Shown here: positions 52,801 to 61,357 of the stretch, piece after piece
Layout of the letters: every line of letters begins with the position of its first letter
Numbering within the stretch: the first letter of the stretch is position 1
Assembly (NCBI RefSeq): GCF_900167135.1
Contig: NZ_FUWZ01000002.1
Location: forward strand, 186,001-250,000
DNA: 64,000 bases
Direction of reading: 5' to 3'
Source of the DNA: Chitinophaga eiseniae
GTDB taxonomy: Bacteria; Bacteroidota; Bacteroidia; Chitinophagales; Chitinophagaceae
Made by a program: the position numbers and the translations under genes
The notes under the pieces: model-generated
The model's input: the letters and a program-made list of their open reading frames with translations, nothing else
What the model was told of the DNA's origin: nothing
The model's database searches: none

Positions 52801-54720
52801 ACAAGCTCGGTGTGGGATTTCGGCGACAACAGCACCTCCAGTCAAAACGATCCGGGGGCACATATCTACGTCCGCGCAAAAACATACAACGTGACACTCA
52901 CCGTTTATGCCGAAGGCAACTGTTCTTCGAGCAAAACACTTCCATTGACGGTAGAGGGCCCGGACGGATCATTCACTACAACCCCGATAAACGGCTGCAT
53001 TCCGCTACCCGTGAAGATGGCAGCAACCGCCAACAAAACCGTCACTTATCAATGGGATTTTGATGACGGTATTGTGCAAACCACTAACATACCGGAAGCA
53101 CCGGCTCATACCTATACCCAGCCGGGTATTTATACACCGCGCGTGTCGCTGATAGACAACAGGGGGTGCGCTGTTAAAGCCGAGGGCGACTTCCGCATCG
53201 TGGCAGATAAAATGACCGCCAATTTCACCATAGATAACAGTGCCGCCTGCGGAGGCGGAAAAGTCCTGTTTAAAAACACCAGTACATCCGTTACCGGCGA
53301 TCTCCTCGGTCTTCCCTACAGCAGCCGATGGACGAACAGCGATGGCAGCACCTCCGGCAACAAGGATGGCACTTTTTCCTATCCGGCCCCGGGCACTTTT
53401 CAGGTAACATTGGAAATGACCAGCAGTTATGGCTGTAAGGACCGTAAAACCTCACCGGTATCGATTCCCGCGCAACCACAACCCTCCATTTCTCCTATTC
53501 CTGCACTGTGCATTTCCGGTAAAGTACAGCTTCGCGGCGCCGACAACAGCAACATACCAGGCACCCGTTGGAAATGGCAGCTGGGCAATGGACTGGAATT
53601 TGATATCCCCGCGCCCCCTGACATAGATGTTAATGCCGTTGGCACTATTCCGGTCACGCTAACAATCGCCAACGCTGACGGGTCGTGCCCTGTGGGCGCA
53701 AGCGCCAATATCGTGGTGCATCCGGCCCCCAATCTGCGTCCCGCGCCCGCAGAAGCCACCATCTGCAAGGGTGCGTCCCTGCAACTCTCTTCCAATACCG
53801 ATGCAACGGCCACCGTCAGTTGGACGCCTTACAATATTTCCAACGCCGCCAGCAAAACACCCGTGGTAAAACCGGATCAGGACTCAGTATACACGGTGAA
53901 GGCCATGAGTGAATTTGGTTGCAAAAACGAGGCAACCGTGCGCATCAGGGTCATACAGCCTTTTAAAGTGTTTGCACTGGATGCCGGCATTTGTTACGGA
54001 AAAAGCGTGCAAATGCAGGCAGGTGGCGCGTCCCGTTATCAATGGTCTCCTTCGGAAGGGCTGGACCATCCGGAGATGGCCGAGCCCGTTGCCACGCCTT
54101 CCCGGACTATCACCTACCGGCTGGTAGGCTTCGATCAGGCCGGATGCTTTACAGACACGGCCTTTGCCAGGGTTGATGTACACCCTGTACCGCAGGTGGA
54201 GGCCGGACAGGACATTGTAGGCGCTACCGGCACACAGATCCCCCTCCCCGTCAAAGGAAGCAGCGACATTACTGCAGTTACATGGCAGCCATCTGCCGGC
54301 CTGAGTTGCCATGACTGCCTGACGCCCGTTGCAACGCTCAAGTCGTCTGTCACCTATCATGTAAGCGTTATGAACCGGTACGGCTGCATCGCCGGGGATG
54401 ATGTCCATATAACGACCCTTTGCAACGGGGCCAACATCTTCATCCCCAACACCTTTTCACCCAATGGGGATGGGGTCAACGATGTTTTCTATATCCGCGG
54501 ACGTGGTTTACAGAGCATACGCATTTTCCGGATTTACAACCGCTGGGGGCAGGTGATGTTCGAACGCGCCAGCCTCTCTACGGATGACGCTTCCACCGGG
54601 TGGGACGGACGTTTTAAAGGTGTTTTGCTCAATCCTGACGTATTCATATACTACGCAGAAGTTGTTTGCGATAACGGAGAGTCAACTATTTTGAAAGGAA
54701 ATATTACGCTGATCCGGTAG
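49867..54720 (+). CDS. Giant PKD-repeat adhesin with T9SS type B sorting domain (copy 2)
   Basis: This 1,617-residue protein is co-linear with the preceding one: the same domain order, the same degenerate units (ITWMLPDGSTAT, WEFLQDNSTST) and almost the same length. The signal peptide ends near VPAGGLAAQ. By eye more than half of residues are identical, with the highest similarity in the final 200 residues, which hold the sorting domain (NIFIPNTFSPNGDGVND). It is a tandem gene duplication that has diverged through substitutions rather than by gaining or losing repeats. The expected role is the same: surface adhesion or filament formation after T9SS export. Confidence 0.92.
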   Translation: MKNTRISLFVLLSIFLIPLVPAGGLAAQNVEIQTDKTSGCAPLTANFNGKVDPGYTNVEWDFGVGARVTGNLSPSRIFTVAGTYHVTLTVDYPAAKVTKSADIIVFNNPLVSFTLDNSSGCTPLTVQFKDQSNPGQGTAITNILWNFGDGGADQGPIVSHQFTTPGTYRVISLVTNSQGCKATSNPTTVTVKEPPVLSFTADQTKSCSTPFTVTFRNTSSNNSGTPVAYKWDYGDGTNGTDDTHTYTTEGAYTVTLIPTTPNTCAAPLAKKDYILVQKIVPGFSTQTKCPGEPVTLTSTTTPAPDNITWMLPDGSTATGGTAGFIAGAAGDYTVKMKVTFGSCSRELTQNVEIEPRPVINPVGSPVHGCTPPFTTIFQAQSQYANSWQWDFGDGTTATTQKTSHTYTRSGTFPVTLTAANSVGCATTITLPDYIRIGLPVLTISPAGDSGCIPYQVSFTAALSPAEAITSYQWNFGDGVTSNLANPSHTYTQQGIYTVALRAKSSLGCLIDTHVIFRVGTPPVVDFTASPSLSCPMEPIQFTNLSAPKGPGVTYLWEFLQDNSTSTEENPVHRFSQPGLHDIRLNVNNNGCIGRLVKSQYIKIKPPKAAFSTTPDCNDRYHRKFTDHSNFGPEPVLKKQWLWKFGEGAATSTQQNPDFRYTTTGRKTVTLLIDDGVCQSETSADIYIIDEKPLLLPDTTQICLGQTLHVGIGPVNPANIRNYVWDWGDGTILELAGTDIDPAKGLTHTYQRSGRYVIQLTLEDANTCKKVATPVTIAVHGAMTNFTVSGMPCKNTPLTFSDKSTVDAGNKIIHWTWNFGDGSPDESNTTQPLQTTHRYTGFNAYVVTLTTTDHYGCQTKTQQIVNLEAVKADFSVQSGIACKNSPVAFTSISTGDIVNYAWDFGDHTTGSDNNPVKAYSAPGTYTVSLKVTSRTGCTDQISKPGALQVPDPVADFSFPPIKELCPPVKVLFTNTSSNFTSSVWDFGDNSTSSQNDPGAHIYVRAKTYNVTLTVYAEGNCSSSKTLPLTVEGPDGSFTTTPINGCIPLPVKMAATANKTVTYQWDFDDGIVQTTNIPEAPAHTYTQPGIYTPRVSLIDNRGCAVKAEGDFRIVADKMTANFTIDNSAACGGGKVLFKNTSTSVTGDLLGLPYSSRWTNSDGSTSGNKDGTFSYPAPGTFQVTLEMTSSYGCKDRKTSPVSIPAQPQPSISPIPALCISGKVQLRGADNSNIPGTRWKWQLGNGLEFDIPAPPDIDVNAVGTIPVTLTIANADGSCPVGASANIVVHPAPNLRPAPAEATICKGASLQLSSNTDATATVSWTPYNISNAASKTPVVKPDQDSVYTVKAMSEFGCKNEATVRIRVIQPFKVFALDAGICYGKSVQMQAGGASRYQWSPSEGLDHPEMAEPVATPSRTITYRLVGFDQAGCFTDTAFARVDVHPVPQVEAGQDIVGATGTQIPLPVKGSSDITAVTWQPSAGLSCHDCLTPVATLKSSVTYHVSVMNRYGCIAGDDVHITTLCNGANIFIPNTFSPNGDGVNDVFYIRGRGLQSIRIFRIYNRWGQVMFERASLSTDDASTGWDGRFKGVLLNPDVFIYYAEVVCDNGESTILKGNITLIR

Positions 54721-54843
54721 CTGGTAAATCAGCATGCCCGGGTCACCGCTATTGGCCGTTTACAATGGCTGTCGAACGGAAAATAAGTCAAAAAAGATTA
54801 AATTAATAAATTACATATATAATATTTTTAGTTAATTTGTGGT

Positions 54844-57702
54844 ATGTATCCGTATCCTCTGAAATACCACCAGGTGAAATACCTAAGCATATGGCTGCTT
54901 TTGATATTCCTTCTGCCAGGCCACCTTTTGCGGGCCCAGCAGGCCGATTTCTCCTATACTGCGGTACCTGCCAGCATGTGTAACCCGGTCACACTTACAT
55001 TCAAAAATAACAGCACCGGCAATCCCACAGCCTATAGCTGGGATTTTGGTGATGGCAGGACATCCCACGATGTCAATCCGCAGATCACCTACACGGCATC
55101 AGGACCCAAAAAAGTAACACTGGTAGCTACTTTCGCTAACGGCACCAGCACCTACTACCGTACTTTTGAGGTGGGCGCCACCCCACAGGTGTCCTTCAGC
55201 GCCGATGTGACCAGCAGCTGTAAGCTCTTCACTGCCAATTTCACCGACGCCACACCCAATGCCATGGCCCATACCTGGGATTTCGGCGATGGCACCGCCC
55301 CTGTCACTACCAGCAACGCTTTCATTTCCCACACCTATACGAAAGCGGGCAGATATGATGTCGTGCTGACGGTGACCAACAGCAACGGCTGCCAGTCCAC
55401 GTTGAAAAAAGCAGCTTACATCACCATCTCCCAGCCGGAAATAGCCATAGACGCGCCGGTCAGTGGTTGCGTACCTTATACCGCCGCCTTCAACGCCACC
55501 TCCACCAATGATCTCAATGATCCGGTGGCGGAATGGAAATGGAACTTCGGCGACGGGGCTACGGCCAGCACCACCAGCGGTACTACCACACACGCCTATA
55601 CGCAAACAGGCACTTACCCGGTGACGGTGACCGTCCGCACCAACGGCGGCTGCGAAATCAGTAAAACGTTCGATAAACAGGTACGCACCGGTAATCCCCC
55701 TTCAGACGTGAGTTTCACCGCCACGCCCGGCAGCGCCTGCGTAGGCGAACCGGTACGGTTACTGGCCAATGCCAGGTACGCTGACAGCTACAGCTGGGAC
55801 TTCGGCGACGGCACCAAAGAAGAAGTGTACGCCAACGACATACGACATAATTTCGTGACTAACGGCAACATCACCATCAATATGAAAGCCGGCAGCAACG
55901 GATGTTACACACCGGCCGCCCCGGTAACGGTGAACATCACCGGACCAGTGTCGCAGTTTACAGTAGCCCGCGATTGCAACGACAAAAGCAAATTCATCTT
56001 CACCAATACTTCAGTCGGCACTACGCCCACTACCACCTACCAATGGGATTTTGGCGACAATACACCCGTCGTTAGCACCCAAAATGCTACGCACACCTAT
56101 ACCACACCCGACAGGTACACCGTGCGGCTGACAATCAGCGACAACGGCAGCAGCTGTAACCACAGCAGCTTCCAGACCGTTTATTATTTCAAAGCAGATT
56201 TCTCCGCAGGCGTAAGCTCCATCTGTCGCGGCAGCAAAGCTACCTATGAGGTGCTGAACGTGCCTATCAACCTGGTGGCGGACTACACCTGGCAGTTTGG
56301 CGACGGCTCTACCTATACCACCACTGACCAGCGCTTTGTGAAAACATGGGCCACTGCCGGTATCTTCACCGACCAGCTGACCATCCGCTATAAAGACCCT
56401 GCCTACTGCGACGATATCGTTACCAAAACAGATAATATCAATATTCTGGCGCCACAGGCAGATTTCAGCACCGCTACGGCCACCTGTGCCGGGCAGCCCG
56501 TTTCTTTCACCAACGCCTCCACACCTTCGCCCAATATTCCGATCGCCGGCTGGCAATGGGACTTCGGCAACGGCAAGGTGTCTTCCGCGCAAACGCCGCC
56601 GGCCACTACCTATTCCGCCTCCGGCGGATACCCGGTGAAACTGGTGGTCACCGACGCCCGCAACTGTCAGGACTCCGTAACGAAAGATATCAACATCCAT
56701 CCAACACCTTTTGTAAGGGCTTCTGCCACCCAGTCTAAAATCTGCGAAGGCAATACCGTTACCCTGCACGCCGTGTCAGATGCCACCGTACAGTGGCTCA
56801 ACGGCGGCAGCCTTAGCTGCGTATACTGCCCGGACCCGGTGGCATCGCCGGCAACCAACACCCGCTACCTCGTGGAGGCAGCTAACGTATACGGATGTAC
56901 GACCAGAGATTCTGTAGATATCGCTGTAGTACCCAAAGTCAATCTCACCGTCAGCAAAGATACCTTCGCCTGCTACGGCTCTTCCGTGCAGCTGAAAGCC
57001 ACCGGCGCCGCCGTCTACAACTGGACACCGGTGACGGGGCTGACAAACAACACCATCGCCAATCCGATCACTACACCAACGGAAGATATCACCTACCAGG
57101 TAACAGGCACCAACGACCCGCTGTGTCCCATGAGCGCACCCCTGTCAGTAAAAGTATCCGTGAAACAGGTACCCAGCGTCAGCGCCGGCAACGACCAGAC
57201 CGTAATGGCCGGAGATGTGGTACGCCTGATGGCCAACGGTAGCGCCGATATCGTGAAATGGCAATGGTCGCCTGCCGACTACCTCGATAACCCAACGTCG
57301 CCCTTTACCAATGCCGCTGTCAGAAAGTCCATTTCCTACGCCATTACCGGCACTAACCAGTATGGTTGTACGAAAAGCGCCGTCATGAAGATCGAGCTTG
57401 TCTGCAACACCGACCTGATATTTATTCCCAATACTTTCAGTCCCAACGGCGATGGGGTGAACGATATCTTTTACCTGCGCGGCAAAGGCATCAGCCTTGT
57501 GAAATCGTTCCGCATCTTCAACCGGCTGGGACAGGAAGTTTTCCACCGGGAAAACATACAGGTGGAAGATATCAATGCCGGCTGGAATGGCACGTTCAAC
57601 GGGCAGCCGCAGGGAGCAGACGTATACATCTATTTCGTGGAAGCATATTGCGACGCCAACGAATTTTTCCGCCTGAAAGGCAACGTAACATTACTCAGAT
57701 AA
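54844..57702 (+). CDS. PKD-repeat protein with T9SS type B sorting domain (shorter, third member)
   Basis: This 952-residue exported protein has a signal peptide at about residues 1-33 (KYLSIWLLLIFLLPGHLLRA). At least seven PKD domains carry WDFGDG-type turns (WDFGDGRTSHDVNP, WNFGDGATAS, WQFGDGSTYTT, WDFGNGKVSSAQ), followed by two unlike Cys-containing segments and the C-terminal sorting domain (DLIFIPNTFSPNGDGVND to KGNVTLLR). It is less similar to the two giants than they are to each other. The PorP/SprF gene follows 15 nt downstream, so these two are an operon, the common pairing of a T9SS surface protein with its outer-membrane partner. Confidence 0.92.
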   Translation: MYPYPLKYHQVKYLSIWLLLIFLLPGHLLRAQQADFSYTAVPASMCNPVTLTFKNNSTGNPTAYSWDFGDGRTSHDVNPQITYTASGPKKVTLVATFANGTSTYYRTFEVGATPQVSFSADVTSSCKLFTANFTDATPNAMAHTWDFGDGTAPVTTSNAFISHTYTKAGRYDVVLTVTNSNGCQSTLKKAAYITISQPEIAIDAPVSGCVPYTAAFNATSTNDLNDPVAEWKWNFGDGATASTTSGTTTHAYTQTGTYPVTVTVRTNGGCEISKTFDKQVRTGNPPSDVSFTATPGSACVGEPVRLLANARYADSYSWDFGDGTKEEVYANDIRHNFVTNGNITINMKAGSNGCYTPAAPVTVNITGPVSQFTVARDCNDKSKFIFTNTSVGTTPTTTYQWDFGDNTPVVSTQNATHTYTTPDRYTVRLTISDNGSSCNHSSFQTVYYFKADFSAGVSSICRGSKATYEVLNVPINLVADYTWQFGDGSTYTTTDQRFVKTWATAGIFTDQLTIRYKDPAYCDDIVTKTDNINILAPQADFSTATATCAGQPVSFTNASTPSPNIPIAGWQWDFGNGKVSSAQTPPATTYSASGGYPVKLVVTDARNCQDSVTKDINIHPTPFVRASATQSKICEGNTVTLHAVSDATVQWLNGGSLSCVYCPDPVASPATNTRYLVEAANVYGCTTRDSVDIAVVPKVNLTVSKDTFACYGSSVQLKATGAAVYNWTPVTGLTNNTIANPITTPTEDITYQVTGTNDPLCPMSAPLSVKVSVKQVPSVSAGNDQTVMAGDVVRLMANGSADIVKWQWSPADYLDNPTSPFTNAAVRKSISYAITGTNQYGCTKSAVMKIELVCNTDLIFIPNTFSPNGDGVNDIFYLRGKGISLVKSFRIFNRLGQEVFHRENIQVEDINAGWNGTFNGQPQGADVYIYFVEAYCDANEFFRLKGNVTLLR

Positions 57703-57717
57703 TTACAAGTGGTTCAT

Positions 57718-58749
57718 ATGAAAACGGTATATAAAGTCTTATTGACAGTCATCTGCTTCAGCTGTAGTGTACAGCTTAAAGCGCAGGACATACACCTGTC
57801 ACAGTTTTATGAAACGCCGATACTGCGCAACCCTGCGCTGATCGGCATTTTCAATGGAGACGTGCGCTTTCAGGCGGTATACCGAAACCAATGGAACAGT
57901 GTGACCATACCTTATCAAACCGGCACTGTCAGCGGCGAAATCAAGTTCCCCGTTGGCAACAGCAACGACTATGTGACCACCGGGCTGCAGCTCACCTATG
58001 ACCGCGCCGGCACTTCCAAACTGCAGTCCACCCAGATCTTCCCGGCGGTCAATTATCACAAGTCGCTGAACGAGGACAAGACAAGTTTCTTATCCCTCGG
58101 CGTCATGGGAGGTTTGGTGCAGCGGCAGTTCGATCCTTCCAACATGACGTTTAACAACCAGTACACCGGCGGCCGTTTCGATCCGGCCGCGCCTACCGGT
58201 GAAGAAGGCAAACTGGCCCTGAAAGGATATAGTTATCTTGATGCCGGTGTAGGTCTTAGCTACAACAGCGTGATCGGGGAAGATGTGGCCTACTTTATCG
58301 GCGCAGCGCTGTATCATTTCAACCGGGCCAAGATTTCCTTTTATAACGATAAAAACATTGAACTGGCGCCTAAACTGTCTTTCAACGCGGGCATCACTAT
58401 TCCGCTGGAAGAGCGGGTAAAACTGATTGCACATTATAACCAGCTGCACCAGGGCGGGTATTCAGAGTATATCGGCGGCGCCCTGATCGGTTACGGGCTG
58501 ATGAACGAAGGGCTGGAATCTACCCGGGCCATCTACGGCGGGCTGTTTTTGCGGTGGAATGATGCGGTGATACCCACCGTAAAAATAGATATGGAAAAAT
58601 TTGAGGTGGCCATGAGCTATGATGCCAATATTTCGCAGTTGAGAACTGCCAGCCAGAGCTTTGGCGGCTTTGAAGTATCATTGGTTTTCAAGGGTTTCCT
58701 TAACAGCCGGAACAGTACTTTGGAGCGTTTGAATTGCCCACGATTCTAA
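57718..58749 (+). CDS. T9SS-associated PorP/SprF family outer-membrane protein
   Basis: This 343-residue beta-barrel protein has a signal peptide (VYKVLLTVICFSCSVQLKAQ) and the family opening DIHLSQFYETPILRNPALIG with FNGDVRFQAVYRNQWNSVT. In gliding Bacteroidota, SprF is needed to place SprB on the surface, and PorP/SprF paralogues are usually encoded just after their cognate adhesin. The ATG at 57718 lies 15 nt after the PKD gene; a GTG three codons earlier is the alternative. Which of the three upstream adhesins it serves is not visible, but the neighbour is most likely. Confidence 0.92.
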   Translation: MKTVYKVLLTVICFSCSVQLKAQDIHLSQFYETPILRNPALIGIFNGDVRFQAVYRNQWNSVTIPYQTGTVSGEIKFPVGNSNDYVTTGLQLTYDRAGTSKLQSTQIFPAVNYHKSLNEDKTSFLSLGVMGGLVQRQFDPSNMTFNNQYTGGRFDPAAPTGEEGKLALKGYSYLDAGVGLSYNSVIGEDVAYFIGAALYHFNRAKISFYNDKNIELAPKLSFNAGITIPLEERVKLIAHYNQLHQGGYSEYIGGALIGYGLMNEGLESTRAIYGGLFLRWNDAVIPTVKIDMEKFEVAMSYDANISQLRTASQSFGGFEVSLVFKGFLNSRNSTLERLNCPRF

Positions 58750-58933
58750 ATCATTGATATACAACAATTTAATTCACCAAATAAAAACCGTTAAATTTTA
58801 TCTAAAAAAGCAGAAAACCTAACAAAATGGCGCATAGTTTGTTATTTTTAGGAGTGAGACATGGAGCTAAGGCGCCGTTATTAACAAACAAAAATTGGGA
58901 AATATTTGAATAAAACTTTATTTTTATAATACT

Positions 58934-59287
58934 ATGTGGAAAACCTCTACCCTCATTTTTTTTACTTTCTTCAGCCTCTTATCCCTTGCGGGTAAAGCGC
59001 AAAGCGGGTCCCTGCCGAACAATCCGGAGGGGGGTAGGCAAATTGTGAAACTCTATCCCAACCCTGCCACCAATTTTATCAACTTTGAAATTCAACAGCA
59101 TAATAACGACCGCATATACGATCTTATTGTGTACAATTTTCTCGGAAAAAAAATCGATCAGATAAAAGGCATCAGTAGCCGTACCACTGTCCATCTGGAC
59201 AACTACTACAACGGTCTTTATATCTTTCAATTGCGCGACCAGCGGGGCAACCTGGTGGAATCCGGAAAATTCAATGTAGTAAAATAG
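58934..59287 (+). CDS. Very small T9SS type A sorting-domain protein
   Basis: This 117-residue protein has a signal peptide (STLIFFTFFSLLSLAGKAQS), about 15 linker residues (GSLPNNPEGGRQIV) and then a complete Por-secretion C-terminal domain (KLYPNPATNFINFEIQ to SGKFNVVK, about 78 residues). Essentially the whole mature protein is the sorting tail, with no cargo domain. It could be a small surface lipid-linked protein, a competitor or regulator at the sortase, or the remnant of a larger gene; no upstream reading frame supports the last. It is separated from the porP/sprF gene by 184 nt. Confidence 0.82.
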   Translation: MWKTSTLIFFTFFSLLSLAGKAQSGSLPNNPEGGRQIVKLYPNPATNFINFEIQQHNNDRIYDLIVYNFLGKKIDQIKGISSRTTVHLDNYYNGLYIFQLRDQRGNLVESGKFNVVK

Positions 59288-59371
59288 CTTTCAGCTATTG
59301 ACTTTCCCGCCAGCAGACAATTACATTATCCTAAAGAAAGCCTATACCGAAAGCTACACTACTACTTATCC

Positions 59372-60544
59372 TCACGCGATCTCTACGATCAAAAATTTCA
59401 GGTACGTTGTATTCTCAATATTCCTCAAAATGGGGTGGTCCTTTGCCTGTGTCTGGAAGGTAACCTGACGGAGTCGTTTTTTGGCGTCTTTTGCCGCAGC
59501 GTCGATGGTTTCCAGGAAGAGTTCCGGTGACACCAGGTTGGTACAGGAAGCCGTTACCAGGAAACCGCCCTGATTGAGCAGTTTCATGCCCCTGAGGTTA
59601 ATTTCCTTATAGCCGGTCACCGCTTTCCGGATATTTTCACGGCTTTTGGTGAAAGCCGGCGGATCGAGGATGACCACATCAAACTTGCGGTCCTCCCGGG
59701 TGTATTGTTTCAGCTGGTCGAAGGCATTGACCGCCTGGAACTGGCAAACGTCCTGGAGATTGTTGAGCGCAGCGTTGCGGCGCGCGGTTTCCACGGCATG
59801 CTCAGAGATATCCAGTCCCAGTACGCTTTTAGCGCCGTAATAACCTGCATGGCAGGAGAAAGTGCCGGTATAGCAGAAAGCTTCCAGTACATTGGCGTCC
59901 TTTACGATCTGGCGGATCTCGCGGCGATTGTCCTGCTGGTCGAGGAAATAACCCGTTTTCTGACCGTTCACGATATCCACATGGAACTTCAGCCCGTTTT
60001 CGTTGATGATGACATTGGTATCGAAAGGCGCGCTGAGGAAACCTTTTTGTTGCTCCATACCTTCCAGTTCCCTTACCGGCACGTCATTCCGCTCGTAGAT
60101 CCCTTTGGGTGAAAAGATGCGGTTGAGCGCCTCCACGATGGCGGGCTTCCACTTTTCCATACCCAGCGCCAGGGTTTGCAGCACAAAATAATCGTTGAAC
60201 TTATCGATCACCAATGCGGGCAGGTCGTCCGCTTCGCCGAAGACGAGGCGGCAGTTTTCCACATATCCCAGTTTCTGCCGGTATTCCCAGCATTTGAGCA
60301 GGCGGCGGTAGAAAAATTCGGGGTTTATTTCCTCGCTTTTGTCGCGGGTCAGCAGGCGCACCAGTATCTGCGACTGCGGGTTAATGTACCCTCTGCCGAG
60401 AAAAGAGCCCTGATGGGTATGTACATCCACGATATCGCCCGGGACCACGTCCCCTTTGATTTCGCCCACTTCGTTGCCGAAGATCCAGGGGTGGCCCAGT
60501 AATACCCTGTTTTGTATCTGTTTCTTTAAAAAAACCTTGGTCAT
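59372..60544 (-). CDS. rlmI: Class I SAM-dependent rRNA methyltransferase, RlmI-like
   Basis: This 390-residue protein has an N-terminal PUA domain (MTKVFLKKQIQNRVLLGHPW to about residue 70) and a Rossmann methyltransferase domain with VLEAFCYTGTFSCHAGYYGA (about 215), DPPAFTKSRENI (about 285) and a C-terminal SCTNLVSPELF Cys motif. E. coli RlmI makes m5C1962 in 23S rRNA; the same target is assumed by homology. The ATG at 60544 (or 60550, two codons earlier) is chosen, because a consensus -7 box lies at 60563-60570, inside the longer reading frame. It diverges from grpE. Confidence 0.85.
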   Translation of the reverse strand: MTKVFLKKQIQNRVLLGHPWIFGNEVGEIKGDVVPGDIVDVHTHQGSFLGRGYINPQSQILVRLLTRDKSEEINPEFFYRRLLKCWEYRQKLGYVENCRLVFGEADDLPALVIDKFNDYFVLQTLALGMEKWKPAIVEALNRIFSPKGIYERNDVPVRELEGMEQQKGFLSAPFDTNVIINENGLKFHVDIVNGQKTGYFLDQQDNRREIRQIVKDANVLEAFCYTGTFSCHAGYYGAKSVLGLDISEHAVETARRNAALNNLQDVCQFQAVNAFDQLKQYTREDRKFDVVILDPPAFTKSRENIRKAVTGYKEINLRGMKLLNQGGFLVTASCTNLVSPELFLETIDAAAKDAKKRLRQVTFQTQAKDHPILRNIENTTYLKFLIVEIA

Positions 60545-60562
60545 TGACATTATTTCGAGGGG

Positions 60563-60570
60563 CAAAGGTA
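60563..60570 (-). promoter_or_regulatory. -7 box of the rlmI-like gene
   Basis: TACCTTTG on the minus strand (60570-60563) lies 12-18 nt before the two candidate ATGs. It decides against the ORF's most upstream start. Confidence 0.6.
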
Positions 60571-60653
60571 CAGAGAAGATCTGTCTTTTTGGCGGCCAAA
60601 CAGGGGTTGGCAAAATAATTGACTAAGCACAATTGCAGATAATCATTACAATT

Positions 60654-61247
60654 ATGACAGAAAAAGACCAAGACATGCAGACAAACGGACAGGCAAACAA
60701 TGCTGGAGAAAACGAAAAAGGCATGCCTGATTTCAATGCTGAGGAAAATATCAGTGAAACATCTCATATGACTAATGCATTAGAGGTAGAACCTGAAGAG
60801 GAACTGATCAAAAAAGATCAGCAACTGAACGAAATGCGGGATAAATACCTTCGTCTGCAGGCTGAGTTTGACAACTTCCGTAAACGCACTGCCAAAGAAA
60901 GGCTGGAGCTGCTGCAAACTGCAGGTAAAGAAGTTATCATATCTTTGCTGGACGTACTGGATGATTCAGAACGGGCTGCCAAACAACTGAGCACTGCCAA
61001 CGATATCACTGCTCTCAAAGACGGGGTAAATCTGGTATTCAACAAGCTGAAAACCACCCTGCAGGCCAAAGGGCTGAAACCTATGGAAAGCCTGCACACC
61101 ACCTTTGATGCGGACCTCCACGAAGCCATTACTGAGATCCCTGCGCCTACGCCAGACCTTCAGGGTAAAGTGGTAGATGTATTACAGGAAGGCTATTACC
61201 TGAATGACAAACTGATCCGTCATGCCAAGGTGATCGTGGGTAAATAA
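60654..61247 (+). CDS. grpE: Nucleotide exchange factor GrpE
   Basis: This 197-residue co-chaperone releases ADP from DnaK. The N-terminus is acidic and disordered (MTEKDQDMQTNGQANNAGEN), followed by the long dimerising helix (about residues 50-95) with RDKYLRLQAEFDNFRKRTAK, and a C-terminal beta domain with FDADLHEAI and VVDVLQEGYYLNDKLIRHAK. The ATG at 60654 is chosen over a TTG seven codons upstream. dnaJ follows 110 nt downstream; dnaK is not in the window. Confidence 0.95.
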   Translation: MTEKDQDMQTNGQANNAGENEKGMPDFNAEENISETSHMTNALEVEPEEELIKKDQQLNEMRDKYLRLQAEFDNFRKRTAKERLELLQTAGKEVIISLLDVLDDSERAAKQLSTANDITALKDGVNLVFNKLKTTLQAKGLKPMESLHTTFDADLHEAITEIPAPTPDLQGKVVDVLQEGYYLNDKLIRHAKVIVGK

Positions 61248-61320
61248 GTGACGTGACGATGTGGCATATACCGCAATGATCGCCTATGCTCGATGTAAAA
61301 CAATATTTTTTACTGAAAAA

Positions 61321-61341
61321 AACCGGTGCCCCGCACCGGTT
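61321..61341 (-). terminator. Hairpin between grpE and dnaJ, terminator-like on the minus strand
   Basis: AACCGGTGC (61321-61329) pairs with GCACCGGTT (61333-61341) around a CCC loop. On the plus strand no T run follows. On the minus strand the stem is followed by a T run (61314-61322 is A-rich on plus), so the canonical terminator faces against grpE-dnaJ. It ends 16 nt before the dnaJ ATG. Confidence 0.6.
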
Positions 61342-61357
61342 ATAAGTGATTTTTATA

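Noticed and set aside
44928..57702. CRISPR-like or satellite repeats suggested by the regularly recurring TGGGATTTCGGCGAT-type sequence
   Set aside because: The recurrence follows the 80-90 residue PKD domain period in frame, with variable sequence between; it encodes WDFGDG turns and is not a CRISPR array.
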